Positions 56,001 to 62,851 of a stretch of 64,000 bases of DNA are shown here, one piece after another (positions within the stretch are counted from its first letter, which is position 1; the number at the start of each line of letters is the position of its first letter). The DNA is from a virus. Under the pieces are notes generated by a model, which had not been told where the DNA came from, made no database searches, and saw only the letters and a program-made list of their open reading frames with translations. The stretch lies in the IMG/VR virus record IMGVR_UViG_3300044960_000921, positions 78,955-142,954 of that record; one strand, given 5' to 3'. The position numbers and the translations under genes were made by a program.

Positions 56001-56228
56001 ATGCGGGTGCGGGAGGCAGCACAGCGGCTCGACGTCAGTCAGGCTACGGTCTATGCGCTGGTAGCCTCCGGCAAGCTGCGCTGCCATCGCGTCGGTCTCG
56101 GCCGGGGCTGCATACGCATCTCCGAGGAGCACCTGGCGGAGTATCTGAGGGCGTCGGAGCCGGTGATCGTGCAAGGTCCGCCCCCGGCACCGGTCCGGCG
56201 GGCGAAACTGAAGCATCTGCACCGGTGA
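56001..56228 (+). CDS. Small HTH/excisionase-like protein
   Basis: 75 residues from ATG 56001 with AAGGAGA. MRVREAAQRLDVSQATVYALVASGKLRCHRVGLGRGCIRISEEHLAEYL is the MerR/helix-turn-helix_17 excisionase pattern (VSQATVYALVASGKL). Last gene before the terminator at 56280. Could control excision by the window's integrase or the transfer operon. Confidence 0.8.
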   Translation: MRVREAAQRLDVSQATVYALVASGKLRCHRVGLGRGCIRISEEHLAEYLRASEPVIVQGPPPAPVRRAKLKHLHR

Positions 56229-56249
56229 ACTGGATGCATCAAATACCGC

Positions 56250-56277
56250 TTGACTATCGCGAACATTGTTCTAAACG
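56250..56277 (+). promoter_or_regulatory. Possible promoter of TerD cassette
   Basis: TTGACT (56250-56255), 16-nt spacer, TAAACG (56272-56277). The terminator that ends the preceding operon begins within 3 nt, so transcripts from this promoter would start inside the hairpin and escape it. Confidence 0.4.
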
Positions 56278-56279
56278 TA

Positions 56280-56307
56280 AAAGCACCGGGTGACGCCGGT
56301 GCTTTTT
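56280..56307 (+). terminator. Rho-independent terminator
   Basis: AAAGCACCGG/CCGGTGCTTT (56280-56289 and 56296-56305), 6-nt loop, TTTTT follows. Ends the operon that finishes with the excisionase-like gene. Confidence 0.85.
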
Positions 56308-56332
56308 CATCTAACATTAAGGATATTACATT

Positions 56333-56911
56333 ATGAACGATATTGTTTCAATGACCAAAGGCGATACCGTCTCCCTGACCAAGAAGGCTCCCGGCCTGAC
56401 GAAGGTTTTCGCTGGTGCCGGTTGGGACCCCAAGCAGGGCAAGACCATGGACCTCGACCTCGCGGCATTCCTGCTCGATGCCAACGGCAAGCTGCCGGGC
56501 AAGGGCGGCTTCGTGTATTTCGGCTCTAAAGTCTCGGCCTGCGGCTCGGTCGCCAGCCGCGGCGACAACCTGACTGGCGAGGGAGAGGGCGACGACGAAG
56601 TGATCGACGTCAACCTCACGACCGTGCCCGAAGGCATCAAGGAAATCCTCTTCGTGGCCTCGATCTATCAGGCTGCGCAGAAAGGGCAGAGCCTGAAAGA
56701 CCTCGACAACGCCCACATCCGCATCGTCAACGCCGAGAACCAGCAGGAGATCGCCAACTACAAGATCACCGGCGACTACACCGGCGCGACGTTCGTGCTC
56801 GGCAAGCTGGTGCGCGACGGATCCGACTGGAACTTCGTGGCAGTCGGTGAAGCGGAAGCCGGCGAACTGGGTTCTCTCGCTACTCGCTTCGGCCTGCAGG
56901 TCGCAGCATAA
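56333..56911 (+). CDS. TerD family protein
   Basis: 192 residues, full TerD length. VFAGAGWDPKQGKTMDLDLAAFLLDANGKLPGKGGFVYFG, and GEGDDEVIDVNLTTVPEGIKEILFVASIYQAAQKGQSLKDLDNAHIRIVN are the calcium-binding TerD pattern (D-x-D, GEGDDE). TerD proteins act with TerC in tellurite, stress and phage resistance. Its base composition matches its neighbours. Followed by small membrane genes and a TerC-like gene. Confidence 0.9.
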   Translation: MNDIVSMTKGDTVSLTKKAPGLTKVFAGAGWDPKQGKTMDLDLAAFLLDANGKLPGKGGFVYFGSKVSACGSVASRGDNLTGEGEGDDEVIDVNLTTVPEGIKEILFVASIYQAAQKGQSLKDLDNAHIRIVNAENQQEIANYKITGDYTGATFVLGKLVRDGSDWNFVAVGEAEAGELGSLATRFGLQVAA

Positions 56912-56961
56912 CTCTAACCGGGCGGGGCTTCGACCCCGCCCACTCATTTTGGGAGACGGCA

Positions 56962-57165
56962 ATGAAAAAGTACCTTCTCGCTCAGCTTTCGCAAGTATCG
57001 GCTTGGATTGGCCTCCTGATAATCCTGAGCGCGTTCTTCGCATCTCGCTCCACGATCGTCGTGTTCGGCGTGTTGCTCATCCTCACGGACGACGAAGCGC
57101 TCAAGGGATGGGTCTCGCGCCGAGCGCCTTGGCTGACGGCGAGGATCGAGGAATGGACCAAATGA
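56962..57165 (+). CDS. Small membrane protein
   Basis: 67 residues with one or two hydrophobic segments (VSAWIGLLIILSAFFAS and TIVVFGVLLIL). Start after GGGAGA. In the TerD to DUF475 run. Unknown. Confidence 0.55.
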   Translation: MKKYLLAQLSQVSAWIGLLIILSAFFASRSTIVVFGVLLILTDDEALKGWVSRRAPWLTARIEEWTK

Positions 57166-57389
57166 GTCGGCTGATGTTCGCCGCCGGTCTGATCGGTGTG
57201 GCCTTAGTGGTCGGCATCCTGACGGTCATGGGCGACGGCGGCTTCAAGCGGATGGTCACGATCACCGGGATCTACTCTATCTGCAAGCCGGATGGCTATG
57301 AGGTCGTGTGCTTTCTCGACGCCGACGGCAAGGAAGGCGGGATGTTCTGCCTCCCATTGGCCCAGGTCGGCGGGGAGTGCAAGCGGTGA
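57162..57389 (+). CDS. Small membrane protein
   Basis: 75 residues from ATG 57162 (overlaps the previous stop); ATG 57153 is an alternative. Transmembrane LMFAAGLIGVALVVGILTVM then a cysteine-containing soluble part (ICKPDGYEVVCFLDADGKEGGMFCLPLAQ). Unknown. Confidence 0.5.
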   Translation: MSRLMFAAGLIGVALVVGILTVMGDGGFKRMVTITGIYSICKPDGYEVVCFLDADGKEGGMFCLPLAQVGGECKR

Positions 57390-57466
57390 TCAATCTGCTT
57401 CTGTTCCTCGCCGTCGGTGTCATCGTCTACGTCACTGTGAAAATTTCCCGCTGGTTCTCGAAATGA
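57386..57466 (+). CDS. 26-residue membrane peptide
   Basis: GTG 57386 to TGA 57464-57466: LLLFLAVGVIVYVTVKISRWF. It overlaps the upstream stop (GTGA) and the next ATG by 4 nt, so it sits in a coupled run of membrane genes. It may be a toxin-like or holin-like peptide; not shown. Confidence 0.35.
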   Translation: MINLLLFLAVGVIVYVTVKISRWFSK

Positions 57467-58365
57467 TCCTGTTCACCGTCCTCCTCCTTGCTGTCCTCGA
57501 AGTCTCCCTGTCCTTCGACAACGCCGTCGTTAACGCCTCGGTGCTGAAGAACATGCCCCAGATCTGGCAGCGCCGCTTTCTCACCTGGGGCATCCTCATC
57601 GCCGTCTTCGGGATGCGCCTGGTGCTCCCAGTGCTGATCGTCTCCCTCGCCGGGGGCGGAAGCATCGACGACGTCGCAATCCTGGCCGTCTCGGACGCGG
57701 TGGAGTACGGCCGGCGTCTCTCCGAGGCCCATACCGCGATCGCGTCCTTCGGCGGGATGTTCCTGCTGATGGTCTTCCTGCAGTTCGTCTGCGACGAGGC
57801 CAAGGACGTCCACTGGCTGGGCTGGGTCGAGCGGCGGCTCGTGCAGATCGGCCGCATGGAGGCCGTGGAGATCGGCCTGGCTATCGCCGTTCTCCTGGCC
57901 GTCCCCGGGGCGTCGGTCGTCGCCGGACTGCTGGGGCTGCTTTGCTACATCGCCATCAAGGGCGCGATGGGGCTCTGCGGCGATGGCGAGGAAGCGGCCG
58001 CCTGCGTCGCGGGCCGGCAGGGGCTGGTCGGGTTCCTCTACCTCGAGATCCTCGACGCCAGCTTTTCGCTGGACGGGGTGATCGGGGCTTTCGCCATCAC
58101 GAACGACATCGTGGCCATCATGATTGGCCTCGGCATCGGGGCCCTCGTGATCCGGTCGATGACCGTCCGGCTGGTCCGCAACGGCACGCTGGCCCAGTTC
58201 GTCTATCTCGAACACGGTGCGCACTGGGGGATCGGAGCTCTGGCGGTCCTGATGCTCGGCAGCACGAGCTGGCACGTCCCCGAGGCGGTCACGGGGCTGG
58301 TCGGGGCGGGCTGCATCCTGGCGTCGCTGGCCTCATCGGTCTCGCACAACCGGAGGCTGGCATGA
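57463..58365 (+). CDS. DUF475/TerC-like integral membrane protein
   Basis: 300 residues from ATG 57463 with multiple transmembrane helices. LEVSLSFDNAVVNASVLKNMPQIWQRRFLTWGILIAVFGMRLVLPVLIV and the later EILDASFSLDGVIGAFAITNDIVAIMIGLGIGALVIRSMTVRLVRNGTL are the conserved D-N-A/S-F-S-x-D-x-V pattern of DUF475/TerC-type membrane proteins. TerC family members export or organise metal ions. With TerD it forms a Ter-like cassette, but other ter genes are absent. Confidence 0.88.
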   Translation: MILFTVLLLAVLEVSLSFDNAVVNASVLKNMPQIWQRRFLTWGILIAVFGMRLVLPVLIVSLAGGGSIDDVAILAVSDAVEYGRRLSEAHTAIASFGGMFLLMVFLQFVCDEAKDVHWLGWVERRLVQIGRMEAVEIGLAIAVLLAVPGASVVAGLLGLLCYIAIKGAMGLCGDGEEAAACVAGRQGLVGFLYLEILDASFSLDGVIGAFAITNDIVAIMIGLGIGALVIRSMTVRLVRNGTLAQFVYLEHGAHWGIGALAVLMLGSTSWHVPEAVTGLVGAGCILASLASSVSHNRRLA

Positions 58366-58541
58366 CCAAGGAAGAATTCCGGGAAATCTGCGACGCGGTA
58401 GGGGGCAAAAAGGTTGTGGCCGAGTTCGTCGGCGTGACTGAACGTGCCGTAGGGCACTGGCTCGCCGGATCGCGAGGCATCGGCCGTCCCGAGGAAGCCA
58501 GAATCCGCGAGCTCCATCGCCAGCACCTTACTGCGAATTAA
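58362..58541 (+). CDS. Small HTH-like protein
   Basis: 59 residues overlapping the DUF475 stop (ATGA). EICDAVGGKKVVAEFVGVTERAVGHWLAGSRGIG is a HTH spacing (V-x-x-F-V-G-V-T-E-R-A-V-x-H-W). Probably a small DNA-binding protein; could regulate the cargo operon. Confidence 0.55.
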   Translation: MTKEEFREICDAVGGKKVVAEFVGVTERAVGHWLAGSRGIGRPEEARIRELHRQHLTAN

Positions 58542-58580
58542 CAACCAATCGCCCGGGACTCGGGCGGAAAGAGAGGTGAA

Positions 58581-58817
58581 GTGTCAGACAACGTCAACCA
58601 TCCCAAGCACTACAATTCGCACCCTTCGGGCGTCGAGTGCATCACCGTCACGGAGCACATGAACTTCAACGTCGGAAACGCCATGAAATACCTCTGGCGC
58701 TCCGACCACAAGAACGGTTTGGAAGACCTGAAGAAGGCCCGCTGGTACATCGACCGCGAGATTCAGCGCCTGGAGGCAGAAACCGCAGCGAAAGCCCCGT
58801 CGAATGCAGCCGCCTGA
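58581..58817 (+). CDS. DUF3310 protein
   Basis: 78 residues from GTG 58581. MSDNVNHPKHYNSHPSGVECITVTEHMNFNVGNAMKYLWRSDHKNGLEDLKKARWYIDREI is the DUF3310 pattern (NHPxHY, then KYLWR and KKARWYI). Found in many phages next to ThyX or other nucleotide-metabolism genes. Proposed to be nucleotide-related; the function is not established. Confidence 0.9.
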   Translation: MSDNVNHPKHYNSHPSGVECITVTEHMNFNVGNAMKYLWRSDHKNGLEDLKKARWYIDREIQRLEAETAAKAPSNAAA

Positions 58818-59505
58818 GAACGCGCGGATCGACGTTCTCGATCATGGCTTCGTCCGTCTGGTTGACTCGATGGGGTCCGATTTGTCGGTGGTCCGTGCGG
58901 CCCGTGTCTCGTATGACGCTGCCTGGCGTGCCGGTGAGGATCAGGGCAGCGACGCTCGGCTGATTCGCTACCTCTGGAAGAACCGCCACACGACGCCGTT
59001 TGAGGCGGTTAGCTTCACCTTCGAGATCAAAGCCCCGATCTTCGTCTTCCGCCAGTGGCACCGCCACCGGACATGGAGCTACAACGAGCTTTCCGCCCGG
59101 TATCGGGAGCTGCCGGAGGAGTTCTACGTCCCCGACCCCGCTCTCATCGGCCAGCAGTCGGCGAGTAGCAAGCAGGCCAGGGACATCGGGGATACCGACG
59201 CGGCCATGCTTGAGCAACGCCGCGCAGAGGTCGAGCACGCGCGCGAAGTGATGGAAGGGGCTTTCGCCCAGTATCGCCGCCTCATTGAAGGAGGCTGGCC
59301 CCGCGAACTTGCCCGCTCCGTCCTGCCGGTGGCAACCTACAGCCACATGTTCGCCACGGTGAACCTGCTCAACCTGCTCAAGTTCCTGACCCTCCGCTGC
59401 GACGGCCATGCCCAGTATGAGATCCGTGTCTATGCCGACGCTATGCGCGAGTTGATCCGGCCTATCGTGCCGGTCTGTGTCTCGGCGTGGGAGGAGAGAG
59501 TATGA
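58804..59505 (+). CDS. thyX: Flavin-dependent thymidylate synthase
   Basis: 233 residues. The ThyX motif RHRTWSYNELSARYRE (R-H-R-x(7)-S-x-R-Y) is intact, with RQWH just before it. It makes dTMP from dUMP with FAD and NADPH. Starts inside DUF3310 (14-nt overlap). Phages use ThyX to feed DNA synthesis. Confidence 0.93.
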   Translation: MQPPENARIDVLDHGFVRLVDSMGSDLSVVRAARVSYDAAWRAGEDQGSDARLIRYLWKNRHTTPFEAVSFTFEIKAPIFVFRQWHRHRTWSYNELSARYRELPEEFYVPDPALIGQQSASSKQARDIGDTDAAMLEQRRAEVEHAREVMEGAFAQYRRLIEGGWPRELARSVLPVATYSHMFATVNLLNLLKFLTLRCDGHAQYEIRVYADAMRELIRPIVPVCVSAWEERV

Positions 59506-59816
59506 GTGTCTGCGGAAAGTACGTGAAGACATTCGCCGAGGCATCGCACGCTCTGCCGGACGGGATGCACATGAACGCGGACTATCCCTTCATGCTGCCC
59601 CGAATTGTGAAGCTGGAGGGTGGCGAAGTCGTATTGAAGGGCCGAGACGGCGACGGCCGCTTCAAGATCGTCAGGGGAGGGGATGGCCGTGAATATTGCA
59701 TCATCGCCCAAAGCAGCAGCTTCGAGAAGATGTTCGGCAGGCCCCCGCAGAAGTTCAAGACATATCCCTTCAAGGATGAGCGTACTCCCGCCGTCTCCGA
59801 GCGCGAGGCCCTATGA
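59502..59816 (+). CDS. Unknown protein in ThyX operon
   Basis: 104 residues from ATG 59502, overlapping the ThyX stop. MSVCGKYVKTFAEASHALPDGMHMNADYPF, then EVVLKGRDGDGRFKIVRGGDGREYCIIAQSSSFEKMFG. Mixed alpha/beta. Unknown. Confidence 0.55.
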   Translation: MSVCGKYVKTFAEASHALPDGMHMNADYPFMLPRIVKLEGGEVVLKGRDGDGRFKIVRGGDGREYCIIAQSSSFEKMFGRPPQKFKTYPFKDERTPAVSEREAL

Positions 59817-60178
59817 CCCCCGTCCGCGTCCGCTTCAAATCCTGGGATTGCATCGTCTGCAAGCGTCAGTACGACAATGGCCGCCCGGCCCTGCAGCTGA
59901 TCGACGCCGAAGACGGCTCGCCCATTGCCGCGGCCACGGTGAACCTTCCCGACGTTCCCCTGGGCAGGAATCAGGTGGCCATCAAGAGCTACTCCGAAAA
60001 CGAGGGCATGCTCGACGCCCTTGTCGCCGCCGGCGTGGTGAAGCCGACCGGCCAGATGGTCCGCTCGGGCTACGTCGAGGTGCCGATCTGCGAGCTGCAG
60101 CCGCCCTTTCGGGAGGTAAGCCAGGTCGATAAGCTGGCCGAGCGGTCTTTCGGGAAGGGAAACGGGCGGGCGAGGTAG
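59813..60178 (+). CDS. Conserved phage protein, unknown
   Basis: 121 residues. FKSWDCIVCKRQYDNGRPALQLIDAEDGSPIAAATVNLPDVPLGRNQVAIKSYSENEGMLDALVAAGVVKPTG is a beta-strand-rich domain common in phage operons (N-terminal VRFKSWDC...). Unknown function, conserved among phages by pattern. Confidence 0.6.
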   Translation: MTPVRVRFKSWDCIVCKRQYDNGRPALQLIDAEDGSPIAAATVNLPDVPLGRNQVAIKSYSENEGMLDALVAAGVVKPTGQMVRSGYVEVPICELQPPFREVSQVDKLAERSFGKGNGRAR

Positions 60179-60180
60179 CC

Positions 60181-60543
60181 ATGGTCGGCAATTCGAGTAT
60201 CGAGACTCTCATCGGCCTCATCCGAAGCGCGAGGATCGACCTGTCCAGCGAGAAGCGGGCTCAGGCCGATGTCGAGCAGGTTATGACGCAAGCCGGGATC
60301 GCGTTTGATCGCGAGTTCCCCCTGACGGAATCGGACATCGTGGACTTCCTGGTCGGGGATGTCGGGATCGAGCTGAAACTCAAGGGCGCCCGCAAGAAGG
60401 ATGTCTACCGGCAACTCTGCCGCTATGCCCACCATCCCCGCGTCGGTTCCCTGATCCTGGCATCCAACCTCAGCATGGGCCTTCCCGCCCAGATCGAGGG
60501 TAAGGACGCCTATTTCGTGAGGCTGGGCGAGGCGTGGCTATGA
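60181..60543 (+). CDS. PD-(D/E)XK nuclease-like protein
   Basis: 120 residues. Catalytic pattern: IVDFLVGDVGIELKLKG gives D and E-x-K, preceded by IAFDREFPLTESD and followed by KKDVYRQLCRYA. It may act with the SNF2 helicase that follows (4-nt overlap). Confidence 0.75.
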   Translation: MVGNSSIETLIGLIRSARIDLSSEKRAQADVEQVMTQAGIAFDREFPLTESDIVDFLVGDVGIELKLKGARKKDVYRQLCRYAHHPRVGSLILASNLSMGLPAQIEGKDAYFVRLGEAWL

Positions 60544-62216
60544 GGTCCTACGGCGCCGTCTCGCTCTCCCACGACAAGACCCAGTGGATCATCGGCCGCG
60601 CCGAGCCGCATGTCTCGATCCGCCTCAAGCAGCTTTTTCCGAGTATCCCGAAGGCAGCGATCCCGCCCTACCATCTCCCGCACAGCATCGTGACGGACAC
60701 CGACCTCGACTGGTTCATGCAGCGATACCCGCTGGACATCTCCGAGGCTGACCGGGCGTCCCTGGAGAGCGGCCGAGAGTCGTTCCTGCAACGCCAGGCG
60801 GAGATGGAGCGGATCCTGATGCCGGACTACGTCCCGGACGGCAGCGTCAAGCTGCGGGAGGGGCAGCAGCTCCGGCCCTACCAGTGGCAGGCCATCGAGG
60901 TGCTACGGAGGCGCGGGCGCCTGCTTCTGGGCGACGAGGGGGGCCTGGGCAAGACCTACACCGCCGCAGGGTTCATGGTGTCCGAGCCGTCCGCGCTCCC
61001 TGCGGCCGTGGTCTGCGACGCCCACATGCAGCGCCAGTGGAAGGAGAAGATCGAGGCGTTCACCCACCTTCGGGTCCATCTGATCAAGAAGGGCAGCCCC
61101 TACGAGCTGCCGCCCGCAGACGTTTACGTCTACCGGATCAGCCAGGTGGCCGGATGGTCGGACATCTTCGCCACGGGGTACTTCAAGTCGGTCACCTACG
61201 ACGAGCCACAATCGCTCCGGACGGGCGCGAGCACCGCGAAGGGCTCTGCGTGCAAGGTGCTCTCGGCCCATACCACCTTCCATCTCGGCCTGACCGCCAC
61301 GCCAATCTACAACTACGGCGACGAGATGTGGCACATCATGCAGTTCATCGACGACACCGCGCTCGGGCAGTGGCCGGAGTTCGAGCGGGAGTGGTGCGAC
61401 GCCATCGGCAACGGCAAGTACCGGATCAAGGACCCGAAGGCCCTCGGCACCTACCTCCGCGAGCAGTACGTCATGCTCCGGCGGCTCAAGTCGGACGTCG
61501 GCCAGCAACTGCCGAAGGTCTCCCGCATCGTCGAGCACATCGACTACGACGAGAAGACGGTCTCGGCCGTCGAGGATCTGGCCAGAGCCCTCGCCATCAA
61601 GGCGACCACGGCCAGCTTCGTCGAGCGGGGGAGCGCCGCCCGCGAGCTGGACATCATGATGCGGCAGACGACCGGCGTGGCCAAGGCCAGGACGGTGGCC
61701 GCGTTCGCCCGGATGATGGTCGAGGCGGGCGAGGCCGTGGTCCTCTGGGGCTGGCACCGCGAGGTGTACGACATCTGGAACCGGGAGCTGGCCGACCTGA
61801 AGCCCGCCATGTACACGGGGAGCGAGACCGCCGGGAAGAAGGACGCGGCGAAGGCCCGCTTCCTGAACGGTGAGACGGACGTCCTCATCATGTCGCTCCG
61901 GAGCGGGGCCGGCGTCGACGGGCTCCAGCACCGTTGTTGCACCGGGATCTTCGGCGAGCTCGACTGGTCGCCCGGCATCCATCAGCAGTGCATCTGGCGC
62001 CTGGACCGGGAGGGCCAGCAGAATCCTGTGACCGCGTTCTTCCTGGTGACGGACGACGGCAGCGACCCGCCGATCATGGACGTCCTGGGGATCAAGGCGT
62101 CCGAGGCCCAGCACATCGTGGATCCGTATCTCGGCGTCGAGGTCAAAGAGAACGACACCAGCCATCTGCGGAAGCTTGTCGAGCGGTATCTGGACCGGAA
62201 GAAGGTGGCGGCCTGA
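60540..62216 (+). CDS. SNF2-family helicase
   Basis: 558 residues from ATG 60540 (overlaps the nuclease stop). Walker A LLLGDEGGLGKTYTAAGFM, DEAH-like box VTYDEPQSL (DEPQ), LGLTATPIYN (motif III), VVLWGWHREV and GAGVDGLQ with QCIWRLDREGQQNPV (motifs V/VI). Phage SNF2-like ATPases remodel DNA-protein complexes. The nuclease upstream suggests a paired DNA-processing unit. Confidence 0.9.
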   Translation: MRSYGAVSLSHDKTQWIIGRAEPHVSIRLKQLFPSIPKAAIPPYHLPHSIVTDTDLDWFMQRYPLDISEADRASLESGRESFLQRQAEMERILMPDYVPDGSVKLREGQQLRPYQWQAIEVLRRRGRLLLGDEGGLGKTYTAAGFMVSEPSALPAAVVCDAHMQRQWKEKIEAFTHLRVHLIKKGSPYELPPADVYVYRISQVAGWSDIFATGYFKSVTYDEPQSLRTGASTAKGSACKVLSAHTTFHLGLTATPIYNYGDEMWHIMQFIDDTALGQWPEFEREWCDAIGNGKYRIKDPKALGTYLREQYVMLRRLKSDVGQQLPKVSRIVEHIDYDEKTVSAVEDLARALAIKATTASFVERGSAARELDIMMRQTTGVAKARTVAAFARMMVEAGEAVVLWGWHREVYDIWNRELADLKPAMYTGSETAGKKDAAKARFLNGETDVLIMSLRSGAGVDGLQHRCCTGIFGELDWSPGIHQQCIWRLDREGQQNPVTAFFLVTDDGSDPPIMDVLGIKASEAQHIVDPYLGVEVKENDTSHLRKLVERYLDRKKVAA

Positions 62217-62743
62217 TGCTCCTCGACCTTCCCGTCGGACAGAACGCCGTCATCTCCACTTGCGGGCGGTACCGCTACCTGCTGACCCGCCAGGTCGGCC
62301 CCGGCTTGCGCACGGCCACGTTCATCATGTTGAATCCCTCGACGGCCGATGCCACGAAGGACGATCCGACCATCAGGCGCTGTATCGGGTACGCCCGGCA
62401 GTGGGGATGCGGAAGGCTGGCCGTGCTCAACCTGTTCGCCTTCCGGGCGACCGACCCCGCCGATCTGAAACGGGCGGTGGAACCCGTCGGGTCGGAGAAC
62501 CGGGCGTGGTTCGACCGAAAGCTGCGGGCTGGTCACGATGGCCCGGTGGTGTGCGCCTGGGGCGTTCACGGCGAACACCTTGGCCAGGACGGCGTCGTCC
62601 TCGGCTGGCTCGACGCTCTGGGCGTCCGCCCTTTTGCTCTTGGCCTCACGCGGGATGGCCATCCGCGGCACCCGCTGTACCTGCCGAAGGGAGCCGAGCT
62701 GGTGCCTTTCTCCGGTCGCCAGGCCCCAGCGCCCGCCCTCTGA
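62216..62743 (+). CDS. DUF1643 protein
   Basis: 175 residues from ATG 62216 (TGATG overlap). RYLLTRQVGPGLRTATFIMLNPSTADATKDDPTIRRCIGYARQWGCGRLAVLNLFAFRATDPADLKRA is the DUF1643 pattern (MLNPSTAD, D-P-T-I-R-R). Ends the cargo operon. Function unknown; conserved in phages and plasmids. Confidence 0.88.
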   Translation: MLLDLPVGQNAVISTCGRYRYLLTRQVGPGLRTATFIMLNPSTADATKDDPTIRRCIGYARQWGCGRLAVLNLFAFRATDPADLKRAVEPVGSENRAWFDRKLRAGHDGPVVCAWGVHGEHLGQDGVVLGWLDALGVRPFALGLTRDGHPRHPLYLPKGAELVPFSGRQAPAPAL

Positions 62744-62851
62744 GCCGCCCCAGCCAAAGGTCAGCCATCTGCGGCCTTCCGCTTCCGCTTCGTCCGCTCC
62801 GAAAGCGAGGCCATGTACTCGGGGTCGTGCTGGACCTGGCCGTTTGGCGGA
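62744..62851. other. Short gap before integrase, possible att region
   Basis: 108 nt between the DUF1643 stop and the integrase stop. No clear repeat or tRNA-like sequence was seen. On the minus strand a 17-codon frame (MASLSERTKRKRKAADG) exists but lacks a ribosome site. attP may lie here or beyond the right edge. Confidence 0.25.

Noticed and set aside
57462-57466. Frameshift between small membrane frames near 57460
   Set aside because: Short coupled genes with overlapping start/stop explain the frames without recoding.
62760-62815. MASLSERTKRKRKAADG micro-frame after the integrase
   Set aside because: No ribosome site, very short, and adjacent to the integrase stop; may be chance.
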